Notes under the pieces: model-generated
Databases searched by the model: none
Seen by the model: only the letters and a program-made list of their open reading frames with translations
Told to the model about the DNA's origin: nothing
Shown: one piece after another, positions 23,314 to 31,176 of the stretch
Numbering within the stretch: the stretch's first letter is position 1
Layout: each line of letters starts with the position of its first letter
DNA from: an uncultured Lachnospiraceae bacterium
GTDB taxonomy: Bacteria; Bacillota; Clostridia; Lachnospirales; Lachnospiraceae
DNA: 44,016 nucleotides
Assembly (NCBI GenBank): GCA_910586255.1
Contig: CAJUHR010000035.1
Coordinates: forward strand, 1 to 44,016
Reading direction: 5' to 3'
Made by a program: the position numbers and the translations under genes

Positions 23314-24356
23314 AAGTCCTCTAACATCTCATCGCACATGCCATCCTCCTCAGAGAGCATATGCTTTAAGGCAACTAATATTTGATAACGCTTTTCTCCC
23401 TTATATTGGGAAAAATTCTTCAATATCTGGTGGAGCTCATCATAAATCTCATGAGGCGATATATGCTTCATAGCCCTCTTGAAAAAATCATCAAGGTCTC
23501 GATTGAACGGCAGCCCTGTGATGGAAGTCAGCTCCCTAAACAAGCGATATCTGTGGAGAATATCCCCCTTCTCTGTCGCCGCGTTTTTCAGAATAAAGGA
23601 ACAGGCATCCTTATCTTTTTCTTTCTTCCTCTTCCACTCCTCCAGCTCATCATAATACTTACGCAGGCCAAGGGACACCAACGCCAGAGACTGATCCTCC
23701 TGCCCATAACATTCAATATATTTTATAATATTGTCGAAAAATGTGGTTTCAAACTCCTTTGCTTCCTCTCCCTTATAAATCCTGGTAATTCTCCCGAAAA
23801 TTTCCCCGGAAATATCCAGCAAATCTTCTGAAGACCGGTTTGAGACAAATTCATCAATCATCTGACAGATCATCTCAGACAGCAGCCCCTTCAAAAAACT
23901 GCCTGCCTCATTGCCATACAGACACAAGTAGCTGATAGTACCTCTCTTTTCCACCGGATAAAGGGCATTTATGCTTTGTATAAGAGGAAGAGACCTGATT
24001 ATTTTCAGGAAACTTTGGTCCTTCAGATAAACTTTGTTTCTGGCAATCAGCTTTTCCAGCTCCCCCGGATTTTTTCCCTTACAGGAAATCAGCTTTCTGG
24101 TAAATTCCCGCTGGTTCTTGCAAAATTCCTCCTCATCCAGCTCTTCCCGGCTGCCTATAATCATCTGTGAATCCTTCAAGCTTAGGTCATAACTAAAGCC
24201 TGCGAAAAAGCTCACCAAGCGGATCTGTTCCTCATCAATACACAGACAGCATCCTGACTGACATTCCTCATTGATACACTTCGGAACCTTTCCCTGCTTA
24301 TTCTCGCAATACAATGAAATAATCTCTTTTGCTATTTCGTCATACTTTATCCCCAT
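23289..24356 (-). CDS. Uncharacterised Cys-rich helical protein, third gene of the cassette
   Basis: 355 residues, predicted cytosolic and mostly helical, strongly charged. The N-terminus has clustered cysteines: Cys17, 27, 32, 36, 37 and 39 (CINEECQSGCCLC), which could bind zinc or an iron-sulfur cluster. The rest has no motif I know. It starts seven bases after the stop of the phosphoribosyltransferase-like gene with GGGGGAA as ribosome binding site, so the two are cotranslated. Its last codons form part of the terminator. Function unknown; it is expected to act with the two genes before it. Confidence 0.75.
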   Translation of the reverse strand: MGIKYDEIAKEIISLYCENKQGKVPKCINEECQSGCCLCIDEEQIRLVSFFAGFSYDLSLKDSQMIIGSREELDEEEFCKNQREFTRKLISCKGKNPGELEKLIARNKVYLKDQSFLKIIRSLPLIQSINALYPVEKRGTISYLCLYGNEAGSFLKGLLSEMICQMIDEFVSNRSSEDLLDISGEIFGRITRIYKGEEAKEFETTFFDNIIKYIECYGQEDQSLALVSLGLRKYYDELEEWKRKKEKDKDACSFILKNAATEKGDILHRYRLFRELTSITGLPFNRDLDDFFKRAMKHISPHEIYDELHQILKNFSQYKGEKRYQILVALKHMLSEEDGMCDEMLEDLKKFLSGS

Positions 24357-24363
24357 GTTCCCC

Positions 24364-26202
24364 CTAAATCTCCATAACGTTTTTCGATAATTTTATCGCA
24401 TAGTCCAAATCCGGATCCCCGAAATAATCCCAAGAAATATTATCCAGAACTTCACCGAAGTCAACCGTAACATCCATTTTCTTCAAAAGGTTCAAATCAT
24501 CTTCAAGGAAAAAGTGGTTCTGCTCTCTCCAGTGCAGCAGGTATTGATCTACGAAGCTTTTCTTCCATTTTTCCAGAGTCTGAGAATCCTTTTGTCCCAG
24601 ATCCGACTGTTCCAGCCGGTACAATCCGAACAAAAAAGGGAAGTACGTATTGGCAAAATATTTGTAATTCTGCTCTCCTGCATGGAGAACCGAAAAATAC
24701 CACAGCTTGTTCTCACTCTCAAAGCATTTAGGGACAATAGAGCCCTTTCCGAAATCAATGGCATATAAAACCGCACGAAGCCACTCATCTCCCAGTGACT
24801 GAAGCTTATCATTCATTTTTACAAGAGGATATCCCATCAGTCTCTGATTTTCATCCTTTTGGCCGGCTTTGGTCTCCACGGCCTCCTCCCTTGCCTCAAG
24901 ATATCTTTTTTCGTCCATCTCTCCGTTTACATAGAGAAATTTCCCCATCATTGCCCGGGAAGAATCCTTTGAAACAGCCTTTGGGTTTTGAGAGATTTCC
25001 TTGTAAAGCTTGTTTAAAACCTCCTGAAGCTCCGCCACCCCCGGCTCCTGATACAAGTCCTCCTCTCTCAGCTGCTCGTCCCTGTACAAGCTGTTCATTC
25101 CCTTTAATTTTCCCTTCCAGTCAATCTGCTCATACCGACTTACCGAAAAAGGAGCAAGCAGATGACAATTAAAATTCATCTGTTCTTCCTGCATATCATA
25201 GTTCAAAATAAACCCTTTTCCCGGAAAATAATCCTGCACAAATTTCTGCCCCCACAATACACTGAACAGATACACTACTGTCTGATACTTTAGCAGGGAA
25301 CTGCCTGTGCCGTGGATCATTTCTTTGGAGGACGGATCCATCATCCAGGAAAGCTCGTTAAAGTATCCCGTCAGGCTTTCATCACTGACAGGCTTTAGCA
25401 TTGCCATGGGGACCAACACATATTGCTGCAATTTCTCATAGGCATAAATGCGCATACTGCAGTTCAGTGCAAAATCATTGGCCTCCCTTTCAATATAGGA
25501 AAAAGACTTCACCCCATGGGCTCTCATATCAGCGCTTGTCTGAATAACAAAATCATGATTTTGACGGTCAAGGATTCCCGAAATTCCTTTTCCCAGCTCG
25601 GATTTCAAAGAAACACGGCTATTGGGCACATAGGATGTGTAGGGCTGCCCCAGCAGAAAAAACATGTCAACGATCATATTGGAAATGGCACGCCATTCAC
25701 TCTTTTTGCGATCCTTTTTCACCTTTACACGGGACAGAAACTCTTTATTTTTAATCAATCCATCGCTGTTTTTCGCATAGGCCACAACATCAATCACATA
25801 ATCCGTAATCCCATTCTCTTCAAACCACTTTACCAGCTGATCATATAGGATACTCAAAGTACGGCCATGGATGATAATATCGTCTGCCAGCAAGATCCGC
25901 CTGCATTTTTTATTTTTTATTTGCTCCCGAACCATGGCCATCGCCCGATTGGATATGACCATTGGCTCATTCTCCGAATCGGAAAATTTCTGTTTGTATT
26001 TCCTTTGGGCCCGGCCTCCGTCTTCCTCCTGAACCAATGGCAAAAGCGCCATGAAAAGATTTGAAAACTTTCTGGCCATCAAAATCTTAACCTGATAATC
26101 TCCCAGGTAAATTTCCTCTATATAGTTTAAAAGACTTTGATATTCCTGTGAGGGAATTCGTCCCAACAATTGATTCTTTTTTCTTAATGTTTCACGCCTC
26201 AT
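24364..26202 (-). CDS. Phosphoribosyltransferase-like multi-domain protein, second gene of the cassette
   Basis: 612 residues. Residues 103-116 read ILLADDIIIHGRTL, the PRPP-binding loop pattern of type I phosphoribosyltransferases (two acidic residues, then G-x-T); the preceding VISNRAMAMV and following DYVIDVVAYAK fit the flanking strands. This fold makes up about residues 30-170. The remaining 440 residues are not recognised and hold no membrane segment. The Met at 26202 is chosen as start because its ATG overlaps the stop of the upstream gene by 11 bases; the frame is open to 26280. The enzyme's substrate is unknown. A regulatory or effector role is as possible as a salvage reaction. Confidence 0.7.
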   Translation of the reverse strand: MRRETLRKKNQLLGRIPSQEYQSLLNYIEEIYLGDYQVKILMARKFSNLFMALLPLVQEEDGGRAQRKYKQKFSDSENEPMVISNRAMAMVREQIKNKKCRRILLADDIIIHGRTLSILYDQLVKWFEENGITDYVIDVVAYAKNSDGLIKNKEFLSRVKVKKDRKKSEWRAISNMIVDMFFLLGQPYTSYVPNSRVSLKSELGKGISGILDRQNHDFVIQTSADMRAHGVKSFSYIEREANDFALNCSMRIYAYEKLQQYVLVPMAMLKPVSDESLTGYFNELSWMMDPSSKEMIHGTGSSLLKYQTVVYLFSVLWGQKFVQDYFPGKGFILNYDMQEEQMNFNCHLLAPFSVSRYEQIDWKGKLKGMNSLYRDEQLREEDLYQEPGVAELQEVLNKLYKEISQNPKAVSKDSSRAMMGKFLYVNGEMDEKRYLEAREEAVETKAGQKDENQRLMGYPLVKMNDKLQSLGDEWLRAVLYAIDFGKGSIVPKCFESENKLWYFSVLHAGEQNYKYFANTYFPFLFGLYRLEQSDLGQKDSQTLEKWKKSFVDQYLLHWREQNHFFLEDDLNLLKKMDVTVDFGEVLDNISWDYFGDPDLDYAIKLSKNVMEI

Positions 26203-27157
26203 ACATGATTTGTCCGGCTTTGATTGGCTCATAGGAAAAATATCCATCACAGGTTTTTGCCTCGGAATGCGCGCCCACACGGCCTGCCTGTTGATGTTCC
26301 CAATGAATCAGTCCATAAATTGTTTCAAATTTACGGGCAGCATATTCGTAATAAACTCTCGCCTGCACAAGCACCTCCATATTTGCATATGCTTCTATCT
26401 GCCAATTATCATAATTCAGGAAACAATCTATTGTCTGCCAGAACTCTCCCTCCCTTCCTCTTGGATTTCTCTTCCGTAAAATATATGGATACAGATCCCA
26501 CTCTATTCTGTAAACCCGTTTTCCGTTCTCAATTCCCCTCAGAAAGCATCTTCGCCTCAATAATCTCATCTCTTTCCAAGAATCGGATATTTTCAGCGAA
26601 AACACCTTGCTCCCCAGATAAAAGTCTAATTTTTTCAGAATTATATTCTCAACCTCAATATCATTCAGAACTTCAATGTCAAATATACACGTTATCAAAT
26701 TTTCCTGCGGCTCAACACCTTGGAGCTTCTCCACATAACGTCTGAAAAGCTCGCTTTGACTTTGTGTATAGGCTCTGTCATGAATCCTGTCCACGATGAT
26801 TCGTGCAAGGTTCAGTCGAATGCTAGGCCTGTGATATCTGTTCTCCAGCCGAAAATTAATCCTGGTCTGGTTCAATGCCAGAAGACCGAAATACATCCCG
26901 GGTAATGCCGCTATACAGGTTGCCACCACCGCAAACCATATCTCACCCTTAAAATAGTTGGTGATATTCATGCGGGATTCAAAGAAGTGGTCCACCTGTA
27001 AATGATACTTGTCAAGAAAGAGAAGAGGAACAGCCACCAGAAAAACCAGCAATAGTACCGGCAGCAAAAAGCGGCAAAGAAACGCCAGAACCGCAATAGA
27101 TATCTTCAAAATCATCAATAACCATCGTTTTACAAAATCACGAGTTGGTCTTTTCAT
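26192..27157 (-). CDS. Uncharacterised two-TM membrane protein, first gene of the cassette
   Basis: 321 residues. Membrane segments at about 12-48 (a long hydrophobic stretch, LLPVLLLVFLVAVPLLFL) and 74-95 (WFAVVATCIAALPGMYFGLLAL). After residue 96 comes a soluble domain of about 220 residues, probably cytoplasmic because Arg and Lys follow directly. No catalytic motif is seen. The frame is open to 27268, but those codons lie upstream of the predicted promoter, so the Met at 27157 is preferred although its ribosome binding site is weak. It overlaps the next gene by 11 bases. Confidence 0.7.
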   Translation of the reverse strand: MKRPTRDFVKRWLLMILKISIAVLAFLCRFLLPVLLLVFLVAVPLLFLDKYHLQVDHFFESRMNITNYFKGEIWFAVVATCIAALPGMYFGLLALNQTRINFRLENRYHRPSIRLNLARIIVDRIHDRAYTQSQSELFRRYVEKLQGVEPQENLITCIFDIEVLNDIEVENIILKKLDFYLGSKVFSLKISDSWKEMRLLRRRCFLRGIENGKRVYRIEWDLYPYILRKRNPRGREGEFWQTIDCFLNYDNWQIEAYANMEVLVQARVYYEYAARKFETIYGLIHWEHQQAGRVGAHSEAKTCDGYFSYEPIKAGQIMYEA

Positions 27158-27185
27158 CTTATTTCGTTCACTTTTTACCGTTCCA

Positions 27186-27214
27186 ATTAGCAACAATTGA
27201 CAACACCTTGTCAA
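27186..27214 (-). promoter_or_regulatory. Probable promoter of the three-gene cassette with overlapping palindrome
   Basis: On the minus strand TTGACA (complement of 27209-27214), 17-base spacer, GCTAAT (complement of 27186-27191). The -35 is one half of the palindrome TTGACA-N6-TGTCAA (27197-27214), a likely repressor site. A second weak pair (TTTACA, 17 bases, TAAACT) lies farther upstream. Confidence 0.5.
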
Positions 27215-27265
27215 GATAAGTTTAGCTGATTTGTGGCGATTTGTAAAGCAAAATTTGTCCCTTTT

Positions 27266-27300
27266 CACAAAAAGAACGCCAGCAATACACAGGCGTTCTT
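27266..27300 (-). terminator. Terminator of the ribosomal protein superoperon after rplQ
   Basis: AAGAACGCC (27272-27280) and GGCGTTCTT (27292-27300) form a perfect 9-bp stem with an 11-base loop, followed on the minus strand by TTTTTGTG. Located about 20 bases after the rplQ stop. Confidence 0.85.
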
Positions 27301-27319
27301 CCGTCCTTTTATATCTGTC

Positions 27320-27856
27320 TTATACCAGCTCCAAAAGTACTTCCATAGCACCGTCACCCTTACGCTGTCCGATCTTCACAATGCGGGTATATCCGCCATT
27401 GCGGGACACATACTTAGGTGCGATCTCGTCAAAAAGCTTTGCGGGAAGATCCACAGACTTGGTGTTTTTCTTTCTCCCTGCCGGTGTTGCCGGAACCTCG
27501 GTCACATCATAGAGAACCTTTAGCATCTGACGTCTTGCATGAAGTCTGGAAGGCTTATCCTTCTTGATCTCCTTCTGAACCTCATCGTAGACTGTCACCT
27601 TTCTGCCGTTCTTCTCCTCTTTGACTCTCTTGCCGTCCTTGTCCTTGCGGGGAACCTTTGCGGTGACGGTAACGGTCTCAAAGTTATCCTTCTCTCTCAC
27701 TGCCATGGCGATAAGGCCCTCGGCAACCTTGCGGATCTCCTTGGCTCTTGCCTCGGTGGTGCGGATCTTTCCATGGTACAGCAGGGATGTAACCTGACTG
27801 CGGATCAATGCTTTTCTCTGGCTGGAAGTTCTTCCCAGCTTTCTATAACCTGCCAT
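27320..27856 (-). CDS. rplQ: 50S ribosomal protein L17 with internal insertion
   Basis: 178 residues; most bacterial L17 are about 115-130. The core is clear: MAGYRKLGRTSSQRKAL, RSQVTSLLYHGKIRTTEARAKE, and GGYTRIVKIGQRKGDGA near the end. The extra length is a highly charged stretch after about residue 70 (VPRKDKDGKRVKEEKNG and beyond). L17 lies near the exit of the nascent-peptide tunnel. The start at 27856 has GGAGG eight bases upstream. Last gene of the superoperon; 212 bases separate it from rpoA. Confidence 0.96.
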   Translation of the reverse strand: MAGYRKLGRTSSQRKALIRSQVTSLLYHGKIRTTEARAKEIRKVAEGLIAMAVREKDNFETVTVTAKVPRKDKDGKRVKEEKNGRKVTVYDEVQKEIKKDKPSRLHARRQMLKVLYDVTEVPATPAGRKKNTKSVDLPAKLFDEIAPKYVSRNGGYTRIVKIGQRKGDGAMEVLLELV

Positions 27857-28068
27857 CTTATTTTCCTCCATATTATCCGGAGTGCGGTCCGCGCCAGTCG
27901 GTCTTACCGAACCACAGCTTCCATCTTTTATTCATACCCGGCACTGCATCATCGGTCTTACGCACCCGGCACATAAAATCAAAAAACATAGTTTGCTATA
28001 CTCAGACAAAGCTTCATACGGGAAAGGATGCTACGGCTCACGGGTACCCTGTAGCCGTAACGAAAGGA
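27857..28068 (-). promoter_or_regulatory. rpoA-rplQ spacer with hairpin and short direct repeat
   Basis: 212 bases without a gene inside the operon. TACGGCT (28032-28038) pairs with AGCCGTA (28053-28059) around a loop that includes the palindrome GGGTACCC. Read on the minus strand, GTAAGACCGA occurs twice nearer to rplQ. No clear promoter was found. It may be a processing or attenuation region; function unknown. Confidence 0.3.
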
Positions 28069-29028
28069 TCACTCCTCGCTGGGATTCAACTGCAGCCCCA
28101 GCTCCTTTAACTTAGCTAACACCTCTTCCAAAGATTTGCGGCCCAGATTGCGAACTTTCATCATATCCTCGGGAGTGCGGTTACACAGCTCTTCCACTGT
28201 GTTGATTCCGGCGCGCTTTAGACAATTGTAAGAACGAACGGAGAGCTCCAGTTCATCGATATTCATCTCCAGAACTTTCTCCTTCTCATTGTCCTCCTTC
28301 TCCACCATAATCTCGGCTGTCCGGGCGTTCTCGGAAAGGTCAATGAACAGGTTTAAGTGCTCGCTGAGCACCTTTGCCGCCAGACTGACCGCCTCATCCG
28401 GAGCCAGAGTCCCGTTGGTGTACACATCCAAAGTCAGCTTATCGTAGTCAATGATCTGGCCCACACGGCTGTTCTCAATGGTCATATTGACCCGCTCCAC
28501 CGGTGTATAGATGGAGTCAATGGCAATCACTCCAATGGGAAGATCTTCATTCTTATTCTTATCTGCGCTCACATATCCGCGGCCTTTGGAGATAGTCAGC
28601 TCCATGTAGAACTTGCTGTCCGTGCCGCCGCTTAAGGTGGCAATCACCTGTTCCGGATTCATGATCTCGATATCCGGATCTGCCTGAATATCGGCAGCCG
28701 TGATCACACCCTCGCCCTCAAACTCGATGTAAGCCGTCTTTACTTCGTTGCTGTCGCTGTTATTCTTAATAGATAAGTTCTTGATGTTCATGATGATCTC
28801 AGTCACATCTTCCTTGACTCCGGCGATGGAACTGAACTCATGCAAAACGCCTTCGATTTTTACCTGGCTGACCGCCGCACCTGGCAGAGAAGAAAGCATG
28901 ATCCTTCTCAAGGAGTTACCCAGCGTGGTGCCGTAGCCCCTCTCAAGCGGTTCCACAACAAACTTGCCATACTTCTTATCATCTGAAATTTCAACAATCT
29001 CAATGTTTGGTTTTTCAAAATCGAACAC
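28069..29028 (-). CDS. rpoA: RNA polymerase alpha subunit
   Basis: 319 residues, usual length. The N-terminal domain (1-230) has GRYFVVEPLERGYGTTLGNS-type sequence, here GKFVVEPLERGYGTTLGNSL, and LRRIMLSSLPGAAV for dimerisation and beta binding. After a Glu/Lys-rich linker (about 235-250) the C-terminal domain shows LELSVRSYNCLKRAGI and VRNLGRKSLEEV, which bind UP elements and activators. It lies 53 bases after rpsD. Confidence 0.98.
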   Translation of the reverse strand: MFDFEKPNIEIVEISDDKKYGKFVVEPLERGYGTTLGNSLRRIMLSSLPGAAVSQVKIEGVLHEFSSIAGVKEDVTEIIMNIKNLSIKNNSDSNEVKTAYIEFEGEGVITAADIQADPDIEIMNPEQVIATLSGGTDSKFYMELTISKGRGYVSADKNKNEDLPIGVIAIDSIYTPVERVNMTIENSRVGQIIDYDKLTLDVYTNGTLAPDEAVSLAAKVLSEHLNLFIDLSENARTAEIMVEKEDNEKEKVLEMNIDELELSVRSYNCLKRAGINTVEELCNRTPEDMMKVRNLGRKSLEEVLAKLKELGLQLNPSEE

Positions 29029-29081
29029 GATTACAGCCCCTCCTTCTGGGTTCGTTCATCGAGGGATAAATCATTCTAAAC

Positions 29082-29675
29082 TTACTTAGAATACAACTCG
29101 ACGATAAGCATCTCTTCAACCGGAACATCAATCTCTTCTCTGGTCGGCAGTTCTTTCACAACACCGCGCAGATTCTCCTGATCCACGTCCAGCCATGACG
29201 GAATCAGACGGCCGCCTGTCACTTCCAGAACGGCTTTGTATCTCTGAGAGGATTTAGCCTTCTCCTTAACCTCGATCACATCTCCGGCCTTAACTAAGTA
29301 AGACGGAATATTGACACATTTGCCATTGACCAAAATATGCTTGTGGTCAACAATCTGGCGGGTCTCCCGTCTGGTGCGTCCAAAGCCCATGCGGAACACC
29401 ACATTGTCCAGTCTTCTCTCTAACAAAATCAAAAGATTCTCACCGGCCTGGCCGTCCATCTTCTCTGCCTTCGCATAATAGTTGCGGAACGGCTTCTCCA
29501 GCACGCCGTAAATAAATTTGGCTTTCTGCTTCTCCCGAAGCTGCATGCCATATTCACTAACCTTTTTGTTCGCTCTCTTCAGCTGCCTTTTGGATGTCTT
29601 GCTGATGCCCAGGCAGACCGGATCCAAACCAAGGGATCTGCATCTTTTAAGAACAGGAACTCTATCTACTGCCAC
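29082..29675 (-). CDS. rpsD: 30S ribosomal protein S4
   Basis: 197 residues. Primary 16S-binding assembly protein; in B. subtilis and E. coli S4 also represses its own synthesis. N-terminal CRSLGLDPVCLG keeps only two of the four zinc cysteines, so this is the zinc-free type. The S4 RNA-binding domain is at ERRLDNVVFRMGFGRTRRE and QIVDHKHILVNGK. It stands inside the alpha operon, unlike B. subtilis, where rpsD is elsewhere. Confidence 0.97.
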   Translation of the reverse strand: MAVDRVPVLKRCRSLGLDPVCLGISKTSKRQLKRANKKVSEYGMQLREKQKAKFIYGVLEKPFRNYYAKAEKMDGQAGENLLILLERRLDNVVFRMGFGRTRRETRQIVDHKHILVNGKCVNIPSYLVKAGDVIEVKEKAKSSQRYKAVLEVTGGRLIPSWLDVDQENLRGVVKELPTREEIDVPVEEMLIVELYSK

Positions 29676-29691
29676 TTTTCGTACCTCCTAA

Positions 29692-30093
29692 TTAAACTCT
29701 TCTACGTTTTGGCGGACGGCAACCATTATGGGGAACCGGGGTTACGTCCTTGATACTGGTTACTTCAATACCGCATGCGGAAAGCGCGCGGATTGCTGCT
29801 TCGCGGCCTGAGCCGGGACCCTTTACCATAACGTCAACAGATTTCAAACCATGTACGATAGCTGCCTTGGCAGCAGTCTCTGCAGCCATCTGAGCTGCAT
29901 ACGGAGTAGATTTCCTTGAACCTCTAAATCCCAGACCTCCGGCACTCGCCCAAGACAGGGCGTTCCCCTGTGTATCCGTCAATGTCACAATGGTATTGTT
30001 GAAGGATGACTGGATATGTGCCTGTCCGCGTTCAACGTTTTTCTTTACGCGCTTTTTTGTCACTTTCTTTCCAGTGGACTTATTTTTAGCCAT
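29692..30093 (-). CDS. rpsK: 30S ribosomal protein S11
   Basis: 133 residues. Platform protein next to the E site. Motifs: GQAHIQSSFNNTIVTLTD, GFRGSRKSTPYAAQ, VKGPGSGREAAIRAL and the C-terminal NGCRPPKRRRV. Sixteen bases ahead of rpsD; the 111-base gap to rpsM shows no clear signal. Confidence 0.97.
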   Translation of the reverse strand: MAKNKSTGKKVTKKRVKKNVERGQAHIQSSFNNTIVTLTDTQGNALSWASAGGLGFRGSRKSTPYAAQMAAETAAKAAIVHGLKSVDVMVKGPGSGREAAIRALSACGIEVTSIKDVTPVPHNGCRPPKRRRV

Positions 30094-30204
30094 TTTAAAC
30101 TAACCTACTTTCCTTAAACTGTGAATACCTGAATCTTGTTCCTGTTTTTAAAACATACAACTTGATTCGTGTTTTTGTTACCTGATAAAACCCGTATTCC
30201 AATC

Positions 30205-30573
30205 TTATTTCTTCTTGTTGGCCACGGTCTTACGCGGTCCTTTGCGGGTCCTCGCGTTGGTTTTGGTCTTCTGTCCGCGAACCGGCAGACTTTTTCTGTG
30301 ACGGATTCCCCGATAGCAACCGATCTCCTGGAGACGCTTGATATTCATCGCGATCTCTCTGCGCAGATCACCTTCCACTACCTGGCTGTCAGCGATCACT
30401 GCCGCAATCTTTCTGACCTCGTCATCGGTCAGGTCCTTGACACGGGTATCTGGATTCACGCCAGCTTCCGCCAGAATACGGTTCGAGCTGGTCCTTCCGA
30501 TCCCGTAAATATAAGTCAGGCCGATCTCAATACGTTTTTCTCTTGGTAAATCAACTCCTGCAATACGAGCCAT
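30205..30573 (-). CDS. rpsM: 30S ribosomal protein S13
   Basis: 122 residues. Head protein forming bridges to the 50S subunit. Motifs: RIAGVDLPREKRIEIGLTYI, GIGRTSSNRIL, YRGIRHRKSLPVRGQKT and a basic C-terminal tail ending RKTVANKKK. It follows rpmJ after 30 bases. Confidence 0.97.
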   Translation of the reverse strand: MARIAGVDLPREKRIEIGLTYIYGIGRTSSNRILAEAGVNPDTRVKDLTDDEVRKIAAVIADSQVVEGDLRREIAMNIKRLQEIGCYRGIRHRKSLPVRGQKTKTNARTRKGPRKTVANKKK

Positions 30574-30603
30574 TTGCGCCGTACACCTCCTGTTCTTTCT
30601 TAA

Positions 30604-30717
30604 TTAACCTTGTCTCTGCTTGTGCTTAGGATTTTCACAGATTACTCTGATACTGCCTTTGCGTTTGATGATTTTGCATTTTTCGCAAATCGGTTTCACT
30701 GATGATCTCACCTTCAC
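30604..30717 (-). CDS. rpmJ: 50S ribosomal protein L36, GTG start
   Basis: 37 residues: KVRSSVKPICEKCKIIKRKG, then RVICENPKHKQRQG. Cys11, Cys14, Cys27 and His32 form the zinc ribbon (C+ type). The start codon is GTG at 30717 with AAAGGAG upstream; the frame is open upstream to 30795, but that part is the untranslated leader. First gene after the internal promoter at 30830-30858. Confidence 0.95.
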   Translation of the reverse strand: MKVRSSVKPICEKCKIIKRKGSIRVICENPKHKQRQG

Positions 30718-30743
30718 GGCAATTACTCCTTTCCACGCCTTGT

Positions 30744-30767
30744 ATATATCTGCTTTCGTAGATATAT
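30744..30767. promoter_or_regulatory. Hairpin in the rpmJ leader
   Basis: ATATATCT (30744-30751) and AGATATAT (30760-30767) form a perfect 8-bp AT-rich stem in the roughly 105-base leader between the internal promoter and rpmJ, about 27 bases before the start codon. It could take part in control of the alpha-operon genes; no known leader fold is recognised. Confidence 0.45.
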
Positions 30768-30829
30768 CAGTACAGCCAGGGCGGGTTTTGGGCAAACTTC
30801 ACCCGGCATTTTAACAAAGTTGCCATAAC

Positions 30830-30858
30830 ATTATAGCACCGCGATATTTCTAATGCAA
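30830..30858 (-). promoter_or_regulatory. Internal promoter for rpmJ-rpsM-rpsK-rpsD-rpoA-rplQ
   Basis: On the minus strand TTGCAT (complement of 30853-30858), 17-base spacer ending TGC, TATAAT (complement of 30830-30835), thus also an extended -10. It allows the alpha-operon part, including RNA polymerase alpha, to be made independently of the S10-spc part. Confidence 0.85.
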
Positions 30859-30899
30859 GCCCTTTTTTACTTTTTTTCCCTGTTTATCCCTGTTTCCCT

Positions 30900-30926
30900 G
30901 TTATTTGTCTCTGGTTATTTGTCTCT
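30900..30926. repeat. 14-bp tandem duplication at the infA stop codon
   Basis: GTTATTTGTCTCT occurs at 30900-30912 and 30914-30926. The second copy encodes the last residues and stop of infA; the first lies just after it. It is followed on the minus strand by three ACAGGGA-like copies and two A runs. A recent slippage product. Confidence 0.8.
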
Positions 30927-31133
30927 CCAGATAATCCTTCCCTTGGTAAGGTCATAGGGGGAGAGTTCAATGGTTACCCGATCTCCCGGAAGAATCCGGA
31001 TATAGTTCATCCGCAGCTTGCCACTGATGTGAGCCAGCACCTGATGTCCGTTCTCAAGCTCCACCTGGAACATGGCATTGGGCAGCTTCTCCACTACGGT
31101 TCCTTCAATCTCAATCACATCTGCTTTTGACAT
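30915..31133 (-). CDS. infA: Translation initiation factor IF-1
   Basis: 72 residues, an OB-fold protein that binds the 30S A site during initiation. The whole protein is characteristic: EGTVVEKLPNAMFQVELENG, VLAHISGKLRMNYIRILPGD, RVTIELSPYDLTKGRI. It lies 43 bases after the KOW-domain gene. Confidence 0.98.
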   Translation of the reverse strand: MSKADVIEIEGTVVEKLPNAMFQVELENGHQVLAHISGKLRMNYIRILPGDRVTIELSPYDLTKGRIIWRDK

Positions 31134-31176
31134 GTGTTTTTACCTCCTGTTTGCATTACGACTCCTCGACCACCGG

